From Hyphomonadaceae bacterium (GTDB lineage Bacteria > Pseudomonadota > Alphaproteobacteria > Caulobacterales > Aquidulcibacteraceae): a stretch of DNA of 5,824 bases. Below the pieces are notes generated by a model. That model did not search any database. It had not been told where the DNA came from and was given only the letters and a program-made list of their open reading frames with translations. Position 1 is the first letter of the stretch. Each line of letters starts with the position of its first letter. The stretch lies in the NCBI GenBank assembly GCA_003526465.1, contig DPWD01000318.1:1-5824 (forward strand). The letters run 5' to 3'. The position numbers and the translations under genes are program-made. This document shows, one piece after another, positions 1-5,801 of the stretch.

Positions 1-171
1 ATCAGTGAGGATGCGGATGTTGGAGCCACCGCCACCGCCACCGCCGCCGAAGCCGCCGCCGCCCTCGCTAAATTCGGGCGGAGGAGCTTCGCCCTCGCCA
101 CGCTCGCGGCTCTTCTTTTTCTTCTTCTTGTCGCCTGACTCGTCGTCGCTAAATTCGTCGTCGAAACTCAT
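1..171 (-). CDS. Unrecognised protein with acidic/lysine/glycine low-complexity N-terminus (partial, 3' end outside window)
   Basis: An ATG at 171-169 opens a minus-strand frame that stays open for 57 codons to the window edge, so the C-terminal part is missing. The visible residues fall into blocks: an acidic start (MSFDDEFSDDESGD, residues 1-14), six consecutive lysines (15-20), a mixed charged stretch (SRERGEGE, 21-28), PPPEFSE (30-36), a glycine run broken by one Phe (37-49), and then NIRILTD (51-57), which looks like the beginning of a folded domain. A possible ribosome binding site, AGGA, lies about 10 bases upstream (in TTGAGCAGGAAAAGTGG). There is no signal peptide or membrane segment in the visible part. 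The charged, glycine-rich start is probably a disordered tail or linker. I do not recognise the family and assign no function. The opposite-strand frame through the same bases encodes a poly-proline peptide and is judged a shadow. A separate promoter is likely, because the upstream VUT gene ends 202 bases away. Confidence 0.6.
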   Translation of the reverse strand, partial: MSFDDEFSDDESGDKKKKKKSRERGEGEAPPPEFSEGGGGFGGGGGGGGSNIRILTD

Positions 172-373
172 TTCCACTTTTCCTGCTCAACCGTGGCTCA
201 AACGCCAAAACGAAGCGCGCGCGCCGAAGCGCCCGCACCTTACCGCGAAATCAGCTTTGCTTGGGGGGTGTATGTCTGCCGCACGCCGCGGAATTCGCAA
301 CCTCGCCAGCGCACCTGCTAGCCTTTCGCTTATGAGCGAGGGGCGCCCTATGGGCAAGGGCGAAATGCTATTT
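172..373. other. Intergenic region upstream of the partial gene
   Basis: This is a 202-base gap between the stop of the VUT gene and the start of the leftmost gene, both on the minus strand. No convincing coding frame is seen. It should hold the promoter of the left gene, but I find no good -35/-10 pair. Two short inverted repeats lie near the VUT stop: TCGCT-TATG-AGCGA at 326-339 and GCCC-TAT-GGGC at 345-355. The second can pair alternatively as CGCCC/GGGCG (344-348 with 358-362). Neither is followed by a T run on the minus strand, so neither is called a terminator. Confidence 0.45.
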
Positions 374-1030
374 TTACGCCGCTTTCATGCCGGCGGCGCC
401 GCGCTGTTCCTGTGCGGCCACGATTAGCGACACCACCCAGGCGCCGATTAGCTTGGAAGCGATCCCGGTCAAAATCGTGCCCCAGGCGAATATTCCGGGC
501 ACGGCAAGGGCGGCCAGGCCGATGAACACAAGCTGATCCAGCGGTGCCGAGGCCGCGCTGGATAGCATGATGCGCTGCGAAAGCGGCCGGTTCGAGAATG
601 TATAGACCGCCCAGTCGACAGTCTCGCTGACTAGGAACGCCAACCCGCTCGCTACAACCACCGCGATCCAGGAGGTCAGCGTCGAGAGCATGAGCCCCAC
701 GACCATCGCGCCCCAGATCCAGTGCCGGAGTTCGCGCTGGGCGAAGTCGCGCACCACCAACACCAGGCCCGTGACGATTGCCAGCGGCTGAAACTGCCCG
801 CCGCCGAGCCAATCGGGGATCGGCGTGGTCGGCACCGCCGCGAACGACCAATTGATGAACGGCATCAGCCCGACATAGAGCGCGCTCCAGCGCCGCCCGG
901 AAAAAAAGAACGCCGCCATCACCGCCAGCACGATGGGCAGCGCAACTTGCCATTGCTGCAGAAACACGAATGGGGGCCAGGCGCCGAGCGCGTCCTGAAG
1001 ACGTGTAAGGATTGCGGCCAGCGCGTCCAT
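374..1030 (-). CDS. VUT-family (YhhQ/DUF165-like) integral membrane transporter
   Basis: This is a 218-residue hydrophobic protein, about the usual size for VUT proteins, with roughly six membrane segments (near residues 28-44, 50-67, 82-95, 103-122, 123-137 and 163-205, the last probably two helices). Recognisable motifs are RDFAQRE (94-100), SETVDWAVYTF (135-145), SSAASAPLDQLVF (157-169) and SKLIGA (192-197), the pattern I associate with alphaproteobacterial VUT-family proteins. Characterised relatives such as E. coli YhhQ import queuosine precursors (preQ0/preQ1) across the inner membrane. That substrate is inference here, because this protein is divergent from YhhQ. The start at 1030 is chosen because GAGGGG sits 4 bases upstream and it clears the rlmJ stop. 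Upstream in-frame alternatives are ATGs at 1042 and 1054 and a start at 1093 that would overlap rlmJ. It follows rlmJ by 28 bases on the same strand and is probably translated from the same transcript. Confidence 0.75.
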   Translation of the reverse strand: MDALAAILTRLQDALGAWPPFVFLQQWQVALPIVLAVMAAFFFSGRRWSALYVGLMPFINWSFAAVPTTPIPDWLGGGQFQPLAIVTGLVLVVRDFAQRELRHWIWGAMVVGLMLSTLTSWIAVVVASGLAFLVSETVDWAVYTFSNRPLSQRIMLSSAASAPLDQLVFIGLAALAVPGIFAWGTILTGIASKLIGAWVVSLIVAAQEQRGAAGMKAA

Positions 1031-1034
1031 GACG

Positions 1035-1040
1035 CCCCTC
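1035..1040 (-). promoter_or_regulatory. Ribosome binding site deciding the VUT start
   Basis: On the minus strand GAGGGG (1040-1035) is followed by CGTC and then ATG at 1030. The GAGG core is 6 bases from the start codon. None of the upstream candidate starts (1042, 1054, 1093) has a comparably placed purine-rich motif, so this site favours the 218-residue product. Confidence 0.6.
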
Positions 1041-1058
1041 ATGGGGTAACCCATAAGG

Positions 1059-1892
1059 TCAGTCCAGTCCCCGGAGCGACCATCCGCTTGCACCGGCGGC
1101 GAGAAGGCCGGCTAGTGCCGGAAGCGCTTCGCGCAGCGCCGCCTCAATGCCGAAGGGAGGATTGACCAAGAGAATGCTCGATCCCGTTAGCCTGCCCTCG
1201 GGGCGCGGCGCGTCAACCCACAGGTCGGCCCGCAGCGCGGACCTGACAATGCCGGCGGACATTAGTTCAGCGTCCGCGGCCGCCAACGCGCTCGCGCTCT
1301 TCAGCGGCCGCCACCACAGACAGATTCCGTGACCGAACCGGGTCAGCGCGCCTTTGATCGCTGCGAGCGCGCACGCGAGTTCGTCAGGCGCCTCGTAGGG
1401 CGGATCGATCAGCACAAGACCACGGCGCTGCGCGGGCGGCAACAAAGCGGCAAGCGCTTCGTAGCCGTCGCGTTCGTGCAAGCGCACGCCGGGTGCACGC
1501 CCCAACGAACGGCGCAGCGCGGCATATTCCTCGGGGTGCAGTTCGCAGGCATGGAGTTCGTCGCCCTCGCGCAGCGCTGCCGCGATGAACTCGGGCGATC
1601 CGGGGTAAAAGCGCAAATCGCCGCCAAGGTTGTGGGCGGCGACCGCGGCGAGGTACCGCGCCAAGGGCTCCGGCAAGCCCTCCTGCCCCCACAGCCTGCC
1701 AATTCCTCCCGTCCATTCGGGGCTGCGCACGGCTTCGGCGGCGGTTAGATCGTACATGCCGCGCCCGGCATGGGTGTCGAGCGCGGCGAAAGAGCTGGGC
1801 TTGCGCTTCAGCGCTTCAAGGCAGAAGACAAGCGCAACGTGCTTGAGCACATCGCCATGATTGCCGACATGGAAGGCGTGGCGATAATTCAA
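1059..1892 (-). CDS. rlmJ: 23S rRNA (adenine(2030)-N6)-methyltransferase RlmJ
   Basis: This 277-residue protein matches the RlmJ family in length and motifs. RlmJ transfers a methyl group from S-adenosylmethionine to N6 of A2030 in 23S rRNA, a housekeeping modification made in the cytoplasm. The sequence shows the diagnostic N-terminus NYRHAFHVGNHGDVLKH (2-18), the cofactor-site region LDTHAGRGMYDL (38-49), FYPGSP (95-100), ACELHPEEY (115-123), and the catalytic DPPY at 163-166 in VLIDPPYEAP, with NPPF (244-247) near the end. The start is a TTG codon (1892-1890). It is accepted because the conserved YRHAF motif begins two codons later, the first downstream ATG (Met46) would delete that motif, and no in-frame ATG was found upstream. 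No clear Shine-Dalgarno motif precedes it, so translation may be weak. At 191-196 the sequence reads CLWWRP where relatives usually have a WYP motif. The VUT gene follows on the same strand. Confidence 0.94.
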   Translation of the reverse strand: MNYRHAFHVGNHGDVLKHVALVFCLEALKRKPSSFAALDTHAGRGMYDLTAAEAVRSPEWTGGIGRLWGQEGLPEPLARYLAAVAAHNLGGDLRFYPGSPEFIAAALREGDELHACELHPEEYAALRRSLGRAPGVRLHERDGYEALAALLPPAQRRGLVLIDPPYEAPDELACALAAIKGALTRFGHGICLWWRPLKSASALAAADAELMSAGIVRSALRADLWVDAPRPEGRLTGSSILLVNPPFGIEAALREALPALAGLLAAGASGWSLRGLD

Positions 1893-1990
1893 GTCGATTA
1901 CCGGTGGAGCGCCGAAATGGCGATCGCTGCTGAGCCAATTTTGTGGGCGCTGGAGATCGATTTTTCAAGCTTCAACCCGGGAGGCGATGC
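1893..1990. promoter_or_regulatory. Divergent spacer between rlmJ and the small acetyltransferase gene
   Basis: These 98 bases separate two divergently read genes and must contain or overlap both promoters. The most AT-rich part is 1934-1975. On the minus strand TTGAAA (1968-1963) followed 19 bases later by CAAAAT (1943-1938) is a weak -35/-10 candidate for rlmJ; the spacing is longer than ideal. No good plus-strand promoter stands out. An AAGCTT palindrome lies in the short direct repeat TTCAAGCTTCAA (1964-1975). The promoter call rests on gene arrangement more than on consensus matches. Confidence 0.3.
1979..1984 (+). promoter_or_regulatory. Ribosome binding site deciding the start of the small acetyltransferase
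   Basis: GGGAGG is followed by a 6-base spacer (CGATGC) and ATG at 1991. This is the strongest such site near the 5' end of the frame and selects the 90-residue product over an upstream GTG at 1943. Confidence 0.7.
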
Positions 1991-2263
1991 ATGGCCGGTT
2001 TTCGCGACAACGCAAATGCGCACCGCTACGAGTTCGATGCGCCCGAGGGTATATCCTGGGCGGAGTACCGCGACGTCGCGGGCGTGCGCGCGATCATGCA
2101 CGTGGAAACTCCCGATGCGGCGCGGGGCAAAGGCTACGCCTCCATGCTCATGGGCGAAATCGTCGCCGACTCGCGCGCCCGCGGCATGAAACTGCGCGCC
2201 TCCTGCGCATTCGCGGCGGCGTATCTGAAGCGGCACCCCGACACGGCTGATGTGCAGGGGTAG
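1991..2263 (+). CDS. Small Gcn5-related N-acetyltransferase (YjdJ-like, Acetyltransf_CG type)
   Basis: This 90-residue protein has the compact single-domain form of the Gcn5-related acetyltransferase-like family (Pfam Acetyltransf_CG). Features in order are FRDNANAHRYEF (4-15), which fits the usual FxDNxxxxRFEL start; ISWAEYR (21-27); the central strand AIMHVETPDAARGKGYASML (34-53) with the RGKGYA acetyl-CoA loop (45-50); and the C-terminal signature CAFAAAYLKRHPD (72-84) with the family's conserved cysteine at 72. Members bind acetyl-CoA in the cytoplasm, but their acceptor substrates are mostly unknown, and none can be read from this context. The start at 1991 is set by GGGAGG at 1979-1984; a GTG at 1943 would add 16 residues unlike the family. 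The stop codon is 2 bases from that of the converging gene, so the two transcripts must overlap or end inside each other. Confidence 0.87.
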   Translation: MAGFRDNANAHRYEFDAPEGISWAEYRDVAGVRAIMHVETPDAARGKGYASMLMGEIVADSRARGMKLRASCAFAAAYLKRHPDTADVQG

Positions 2264-2265
2264 TG

Positions 2266-2799
2266 TTACATCAACCGCTTGATCATCCGCACCAGCGGCA
2301 CGCGCACGCCATCGGCCGAGGGCGCGGCGAGCACGCGCTCCGCCTCGCGGTAGCCGCAGGCTTTGTACAGCGGCTCGCCAGAGAGCGTGGCCATCAACTC
2401 GGCTTGGGCGAAACCTTCGGCGCGCGCGGCGGCTTCGCTTGCTTCCAGGATAGCCCGCCCTATGCCGCGGCGCGCGAAGTCCGGCCTCGTATACATAGCC
2501 CGCACCCGCGCCGGTTCGCACGTGGGATCGAGCAGCGCATCGTTGCGCAGCGCGCCGCTGTGGTCTCCGCCATAGAGCGTGGCGCGCCGGCTCCAGCCGC
2601 CACAGCCTGCGAGTTCGCTCTTAATTTCTACAGCGAAATAAGTGCGGTCGCGCACCAATTGCGTGTCGAGCCCCATCACAGCGCGGCTGGCTTCGATCTC
2701 GGCGGGAGAAAGAAAGCCGCGCTGCAACTCGGCGATAGCCGCATCCATGATCGCGGACAGCGCCGGTATATCCTCGATTTCCGCAAGCCGGACGCGCAT
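2266..2799 (-). CDS. GNAT family N-acetyltransferase
   Basis: This is a 177-residue single-domain GNAT enzyme that transfers acetyl from acetyl-CoA to an amine on an unidentified acceptor. It begins with a typical first strand (VRLAEIEDIPALSAIMDAA, 3-21). Motif A is clear: the strand VRAMYTRPDFARRGIGRAIL (99-118) holds the RRGIG pyrophosphate-binding loop at 110-114. The later segment AELMATLSGEPLYKACGYRE (133-152) is motif B, with the common 'hxxAxxxYxxxGF'-like ending as LYKACGY. The ATG at 2799 has GGGAG nine bases upstream (2813-2809); a second ATG at 2806 is out of frame. It ends with TAA at 2268-2266, tail to tail with the plus-strand acetyltransferase. It is not related closely enough to that gene to look like a duplication, since the length and motif pattern differ. 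A divergent promoter shared with the receptor gene region is likely. Confidence 0.87.
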   Translation of the reverse strand: MRVRLAEIEDIPALSAIMDAAIAELQRGFLSPAEIEASRAVMGLDTQLVRDRTYFAVEIKSELAGCGGWSRRATLYGGDHSGALRNDALLDPTCEPARVRAMYTRPDFARRGIGRAILEASEAAARAEGFAQAELMATLSGEPLYKACGYREAERVLAAPSADGVRVPLVRMIKRLM

Positions 2800-2959
2800 C
2801 GATCATTGCTCCCAATTTAGTCGCGCATCGCGAGCACTGTGGCCCTAAGCACGCGGCCTAGGCGAAATCCCTATGGACCCCTTGGTACAAGAGACAAAAC
2901 ATCGCTATCACAGAAGTCAGAGGGACAAAGAGATGCCCGGGGAAAAAGGAGAACGAGCC
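2800..2959. promoter_or_regulatory. Divergent spacer upstream of the TonB-dependent receptor
   Basis: These 160 bases lie between divergently read genes and should carry both promoters. Two symmetric elements are visible: TCGCG-CAT-CGCGA at 2821-2833 and the perfect palindrome GCCTAGGC at 2856-2863. Either could be an operator, but both are short. On the plus strand TTGGTA (2882-2887), 17 bases and CTATCA form a weak promoter-like pair ahead of the receptor. I see no Fur-like AT-rich 19-mer that would point to iron control. An open frame runs through from 2873, but the signal peptide and ribosome binding site put the real start at 2960. Confidence 0.35.
2946..2951 (+). promoter_or_regulatory. 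Ribosome binding site of the receptor gene
   Basis: AAGGAG is followed by an 8-base spacer and ATG at 2960. It chooses this start over in-frame ATGs at 2873 and 2933, and the resulting protein begins directly with a signal peptide. Confidence 0.75.
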
Positions 2960-5773
2960 ATGCGGATCAAACTATTGTGCAGTGCAGCAGCGCTTGCTGG
3001 GGCCGTGACAATGGGGTTGCCCGCCGGATCGGCGTCCGCCCAAGAGGGCGCGACCAGCTCCGAGGACGTTATCGTCGTCACCGGCACGCGCCGCGCCGCG
3101 CGCTCCGCGGCTGACTCGCCCGCTCCCATCGATGTGATCGGTTCTGAGGAATTGCTCGATCAGGCCGACACCGACCTGCAAAATATCCTGCGCACTTCGG
3201 TGCCCTCCTTCAACGTCAACACCCAGCCGATCTCGGACGCGGCGACTTTGATCCGTCCCGCGAACCTGCGCGGCCTCGCGCCGGATTCGACTTTGGTGCT
3301 GGTCAACAACAAACGCCGCCACCGCGCCGCTGTGATCACCTTCCTTGGCGGCGGCTTGGCTGACGGTTCGCAGGGCGCCGACATTTCCGTCATCCCCGCG
3401 ATCGCCCTTTCCCAAGTCGAAGTGCTGCGCGACGGCGCGGCTTCGCAATACGGTTCGGACGCCATCGCCGGCGTGATGAACTTCATTCTGCGCGACGCCC
3501 CCGATGGTGGGCAGGTGGAAGCTGAGTGGGGCACCTCCTATGAAGGCGACGGCACGCAATGGAGCGTCGCGGGCAATATCGGGCTGCCGCTCGGCCCCGA
3601 CGGCTTCGTCAATATCAGCGCGGAGTATGGTGAGACCGACGCCACCAGCCGCTCGACGCAGCGCACCGATGCGGCGAACTTGATCGCCGCTGGCAACACT
3701 GCTGTCGCCAATCCGGCGCAGATTTGGGGTCAACCCCAAGTCGACGAAGACTTCACCATATTCTTCAATAGCGGGCTGAAATTCAACGAAGCGGCGGAAG
3801 GCTACGCGTTCGGAAATTATTCCGGACGCACCACCGAGGGCGGCTTCTTCTTCCGCAATCCGAACAATCGCGCGGGCGTGTTTCGCGGACCGAGGTTCAA
3901 TCCCGCCACCAACAACATTGCGCTGCTTGATGACAACGGCACGCCCGATGACGACAGTGACGATTTCTTCTTCGACTCGGTGACACTCGCCGTTGTAGCG
4001 AGCCCAGGGTTTTCCGTGTCGGTCGGGGACTTGTCTGTCAACAACACCGGCGATTGCCCAGCTTACCTCCCGCTGTCGGGTGAAAACGGACTGCCGGACC
4101 CAACAGTTCTCACGAACCTCCAAGCTGACCCAAACTGCTTCTCATTCGTCGAAAGGTTCCCGGGCGGCTTCACGCCGCGCTTTGGCGGCGAGCTTGAGGA
4201 CAAGTCGATCGTGCTTGGCGTTCGAGGCGAACTGGCGTGGGGATCGGGCCTGACTTACGACGTGAGCTACAGCTACGGCCGCAACGACATCGATTTTTCC
4301 ATCACCAACACTGTCAATGCCAGCCTTGGGCCAAACTCGCCCACTTCGTTCAATCCCGGCGGTTACAGCCAGATCGAAGAGAATTTCAACATCGACTTCA
4401 GCTACGGCCTCGATCTTGGCCTTGCCTCGCCACTGAACGTCGCCTTTGGGGCCGAGCACCGCACCGAGACTTTCGAGATCCGCGCCGGCGATCCGGCCTC
4501 GTTTGCGCTCGGCCCGCTGGCGGCGCCAGACGGCGCCTATCCGATCGGCCAAGGCTTCTCATCGAGTTCCAACGGCTTCGGCGGCTTTACCCCGGAGAGC
4601 GCGGGCGAAAACTCGCAAGATAATTATGCCGTTTATCTCGACCTCGAAGCTGACGTCACGGATCAGTTGATCCTGCAAGGGGCGGTGCGCTACGAGGATT
4701 TCTACGACACCTACGGCACGACAACGAACTACAAGGTCGGCGCGCTTTATCACCTCACCGACGATCTCACGCTGCGCTCGACCTGGAGCACGGGCTTCCG
4801 CGCGCCGACAGTCGGCCAAGCCAACGTGACTAACATCACGACGCAATTCTCGAACGGCCAATTGCAGGACCAAGGAACGCTGCCGCTGACCTCGGCGGCG
4901 GGGCAGTTCATCGCAGATCGCCTCGAAATCGAGACAGGCTTCCGCCCAACATTGGCGCCGGAGGAATCGGAGAACTTCACCATCGGCGCGGGCTTCCGCT
5001 TCGGCGGCATCGACGTGACAGTGGATTATTTCCACATCGAAGTGACCGACCGCATCGCCATTTCGGACCAGCAGGACTTCGTGCAAAGGCTCATAGACTT
5101 CGCAAATGAAGCGCCGGTTACTCCCTTCCCGCCCAACCCAACCACGGCTCAACTCCTCATCCTGCTTGACACCGCCGGCAAGCTCAACGCCGCCGACTTC
5201 GCCGGCTCGGAAGAACTGACCAGCTTCGGCTTCTTCACCAATTCGTTCGACACCGAGACACAAGGCATCGATATCGTGGCGAGCACGCGCTTCGAGCTGT
5301 ATCCAGGCTCGGAATCGCAACTCTCGGCTGCGTTCAACTGGACCGAGACTGACGTCACCAATACCGGCGCCAACACCGCGGCCCCGCTCTCTGCGGGCCG
5401 CCAATACGTGATCGAAAACGGCCTGCCCGACATCAAGGGCAACGTCACGTTTAATCACCAGCAGGGTCCGTTCAGCGGCCTGGCGCGGCTGAACTATTAC
5501 GGCGAGTATTTTGAGTGCCACCTCGATGAATACGGCGGCGGCCCCACCGGTTGCGCCCTGTCTGTACCCGGCGACGCCCAGATCACCTTCGACTTCGAAC
5601 TGGGCTACGATGTCACCGAGAACGCAACCATCGCGCTTGGCGCCCAGAACGCGTTCGACTCCTTCCCCGATGAGAATCCGTTCGCCGGCATCGCGGGTTC
5701 CAAATACCCCGCCACCGCGCCTGCTGGCTTCCTGGGCGGCTTCTATTACGTCAGAGCCAGAACGAGCTTCTGA
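2960..5773 (+). CDS. TonB-dependent outer-membrane receptor
   Basis: This complete 937-residue receptor takes up an unidentified substrate across the outer membrane using energy passed on by TonB-ExbB-ExbD. Residues 1-27 form a signal peptide (MRIKLL, hydrophobic core, cleavage after ASA before Gln28). The TonB box is EDVIVVTG (35-42). The plug covers about 50-180, with NLRGL, NNKRRHRAAV (116-125) and the conserved VEVLRDGAASQYGSDAIAGV (153-172). The beta-barrel fills the rest and includes LTLRSTWSTGFRAPTVGQ, the usual receptor barrel motif, and ends in the expected terminal Phe937. An acidic loop (residues 324-335, DDNGTPDDDSDD) and two cysteine pairs (366/393 and 853/865) are probably in extracellular loops. 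The length suits siderophore, saccharide or other large-ligand receptors. No neighbouring sigma/anti-sigma, TonB or substrate-processing gene identifies the ligand. The start is fixed by AAGGAG at 2946-2951, and the gene ends with tandem stops TGA TAA. Confidence 0.96.
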   Translation: MRIKLLCSAAALAGAVTMGLPAGSASAQEGATSSEDVIVVTGTRRAARSAADSPAPIDVIGSEELLDQADTDLQNILRTSVPSFNVNTQPISDAATLIRPANLRGLAPDSTLVLVNNKRRHRAAVITFLGGGLADGSQGADISVIPAIALSQVEVLRDGAASQYGSDAIAGVMNFILRDAPDGGQVEAEWGTSYEGDGTQWSVAGNIGLPLGPDGFVNISAEYGETDATSRSTQRTDAANLIAAGNTAVANPAQIWGQPQVDEDFTIFFNSGLKFNEAAEGYAFGNYSGRTTEGGFFFRNPNNRAGVFRGPRFNPATNNIALLDDNGTPDDDSDDFFFDSVTLAVVASPGFSVSVGDLSVNNTGDCPAYLPLSGENGLPDPTVLTNLQADPNCFSFVERFPGGFTPRFGGELEDKSIVLGVRGELAWGSGLTYDVSYSYGRNDIDFSITNTVNASLGPNSPTSFNPGGYSQIEENFNIDFSYGLDLGLASPLNVAFGAEHRTETFEIRAGDPASFALGPLAAPDGAYPIGQGFSSSSNGFGGFTPESAGENSQDNYAVYLDLEADVTDQLILQGAVRYEDFYDTYGTTTNYKVGALYHLTDDLTLRSTWSTGFRAPTVGQANVTNITTQFSNGQLQDQGTLPLTSAAGQFIADRLEIETGFRPTLAPEESENFTIGAGFRFGGIDVTVDYFHIEVTDRIAISDQQDFVQRLIDFANEAPVTPFPPNPTTAQLLILLDTAGKLNAADFAGSEELTSFGFFTNSFDTETQGIDIVASTRFELYPGSESQLSAAFNWTETDVTNTGANTAAPLSAGRQYVIENGLPDIKGNVTFNHQQGPFSGLARLNYYGEYFECHLDEYGGGPTGCALSVPGDAQITFDFELGYDVTENATIALGAQNAFDSFPDENPFAGIAGSKYPATAPAGFLGGFYYVRARTSF

Positions 5774-5801
5774 TAAAAACGCGCTTCAATCATGATTAGC
5801 G

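Noticed and set aside
5..427. Plus-strand frame of 140 codons with a poly-proline stretch
   Set aside because: The prolines are the complement of glycine codons in the minus-strand gene at 1-171; the frame then crosses the spacer and the end of the VUT gene with no ribosome binding site or family features.
348..953. Minus-strand 201-codon frame inside the VUT gene
   Set aside because: It is a shifted frame of a clear membrane protein gene; the product is Arg/Ala/Gly-rich without motifs.
722..1748. Plus-strand frames opposite the VUT gene and rlmJ
   Set aside because: These are antisense shadows caused by high GC at third codon positions; the products are Arg-rich with no recognisable domains.
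1943..1990. Longer small acetyltransferase starting at GTG 1943
   Set aside because: There is no ribosome binding site, and the extra 16 residues do not resemble the family; the ATG at 1991 has GGGAGG at ideal spacing.
1898..2521. Minus-strand 207-codon frame across the small acetyltransferase gene
   Set aside because: It spans two real genes in the wrong frame and shows no family motifs.
2873..2959. N-terminal extension of the receptor from the ATG at 2873
   Set aside because: The added residues are charged and would bury the signal peptide; AAGGAG at 2946-2951 and the MRIKLL signal start support 2960.
2972..4123. Minus-strand 383-codon frame opposite the receptor gene
   Set aside because: Despite its length it mirrors receptor codons; the composition is typical of an antisense frame and the receptor on the plus strand is unmistakable.
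4559..5521. Minus-strand 320-codon frame opposite the receptor barrel
   Set aside because: Same reason: an antisense shadow rich in Arg, Glu and Val with no domain or credible start site.
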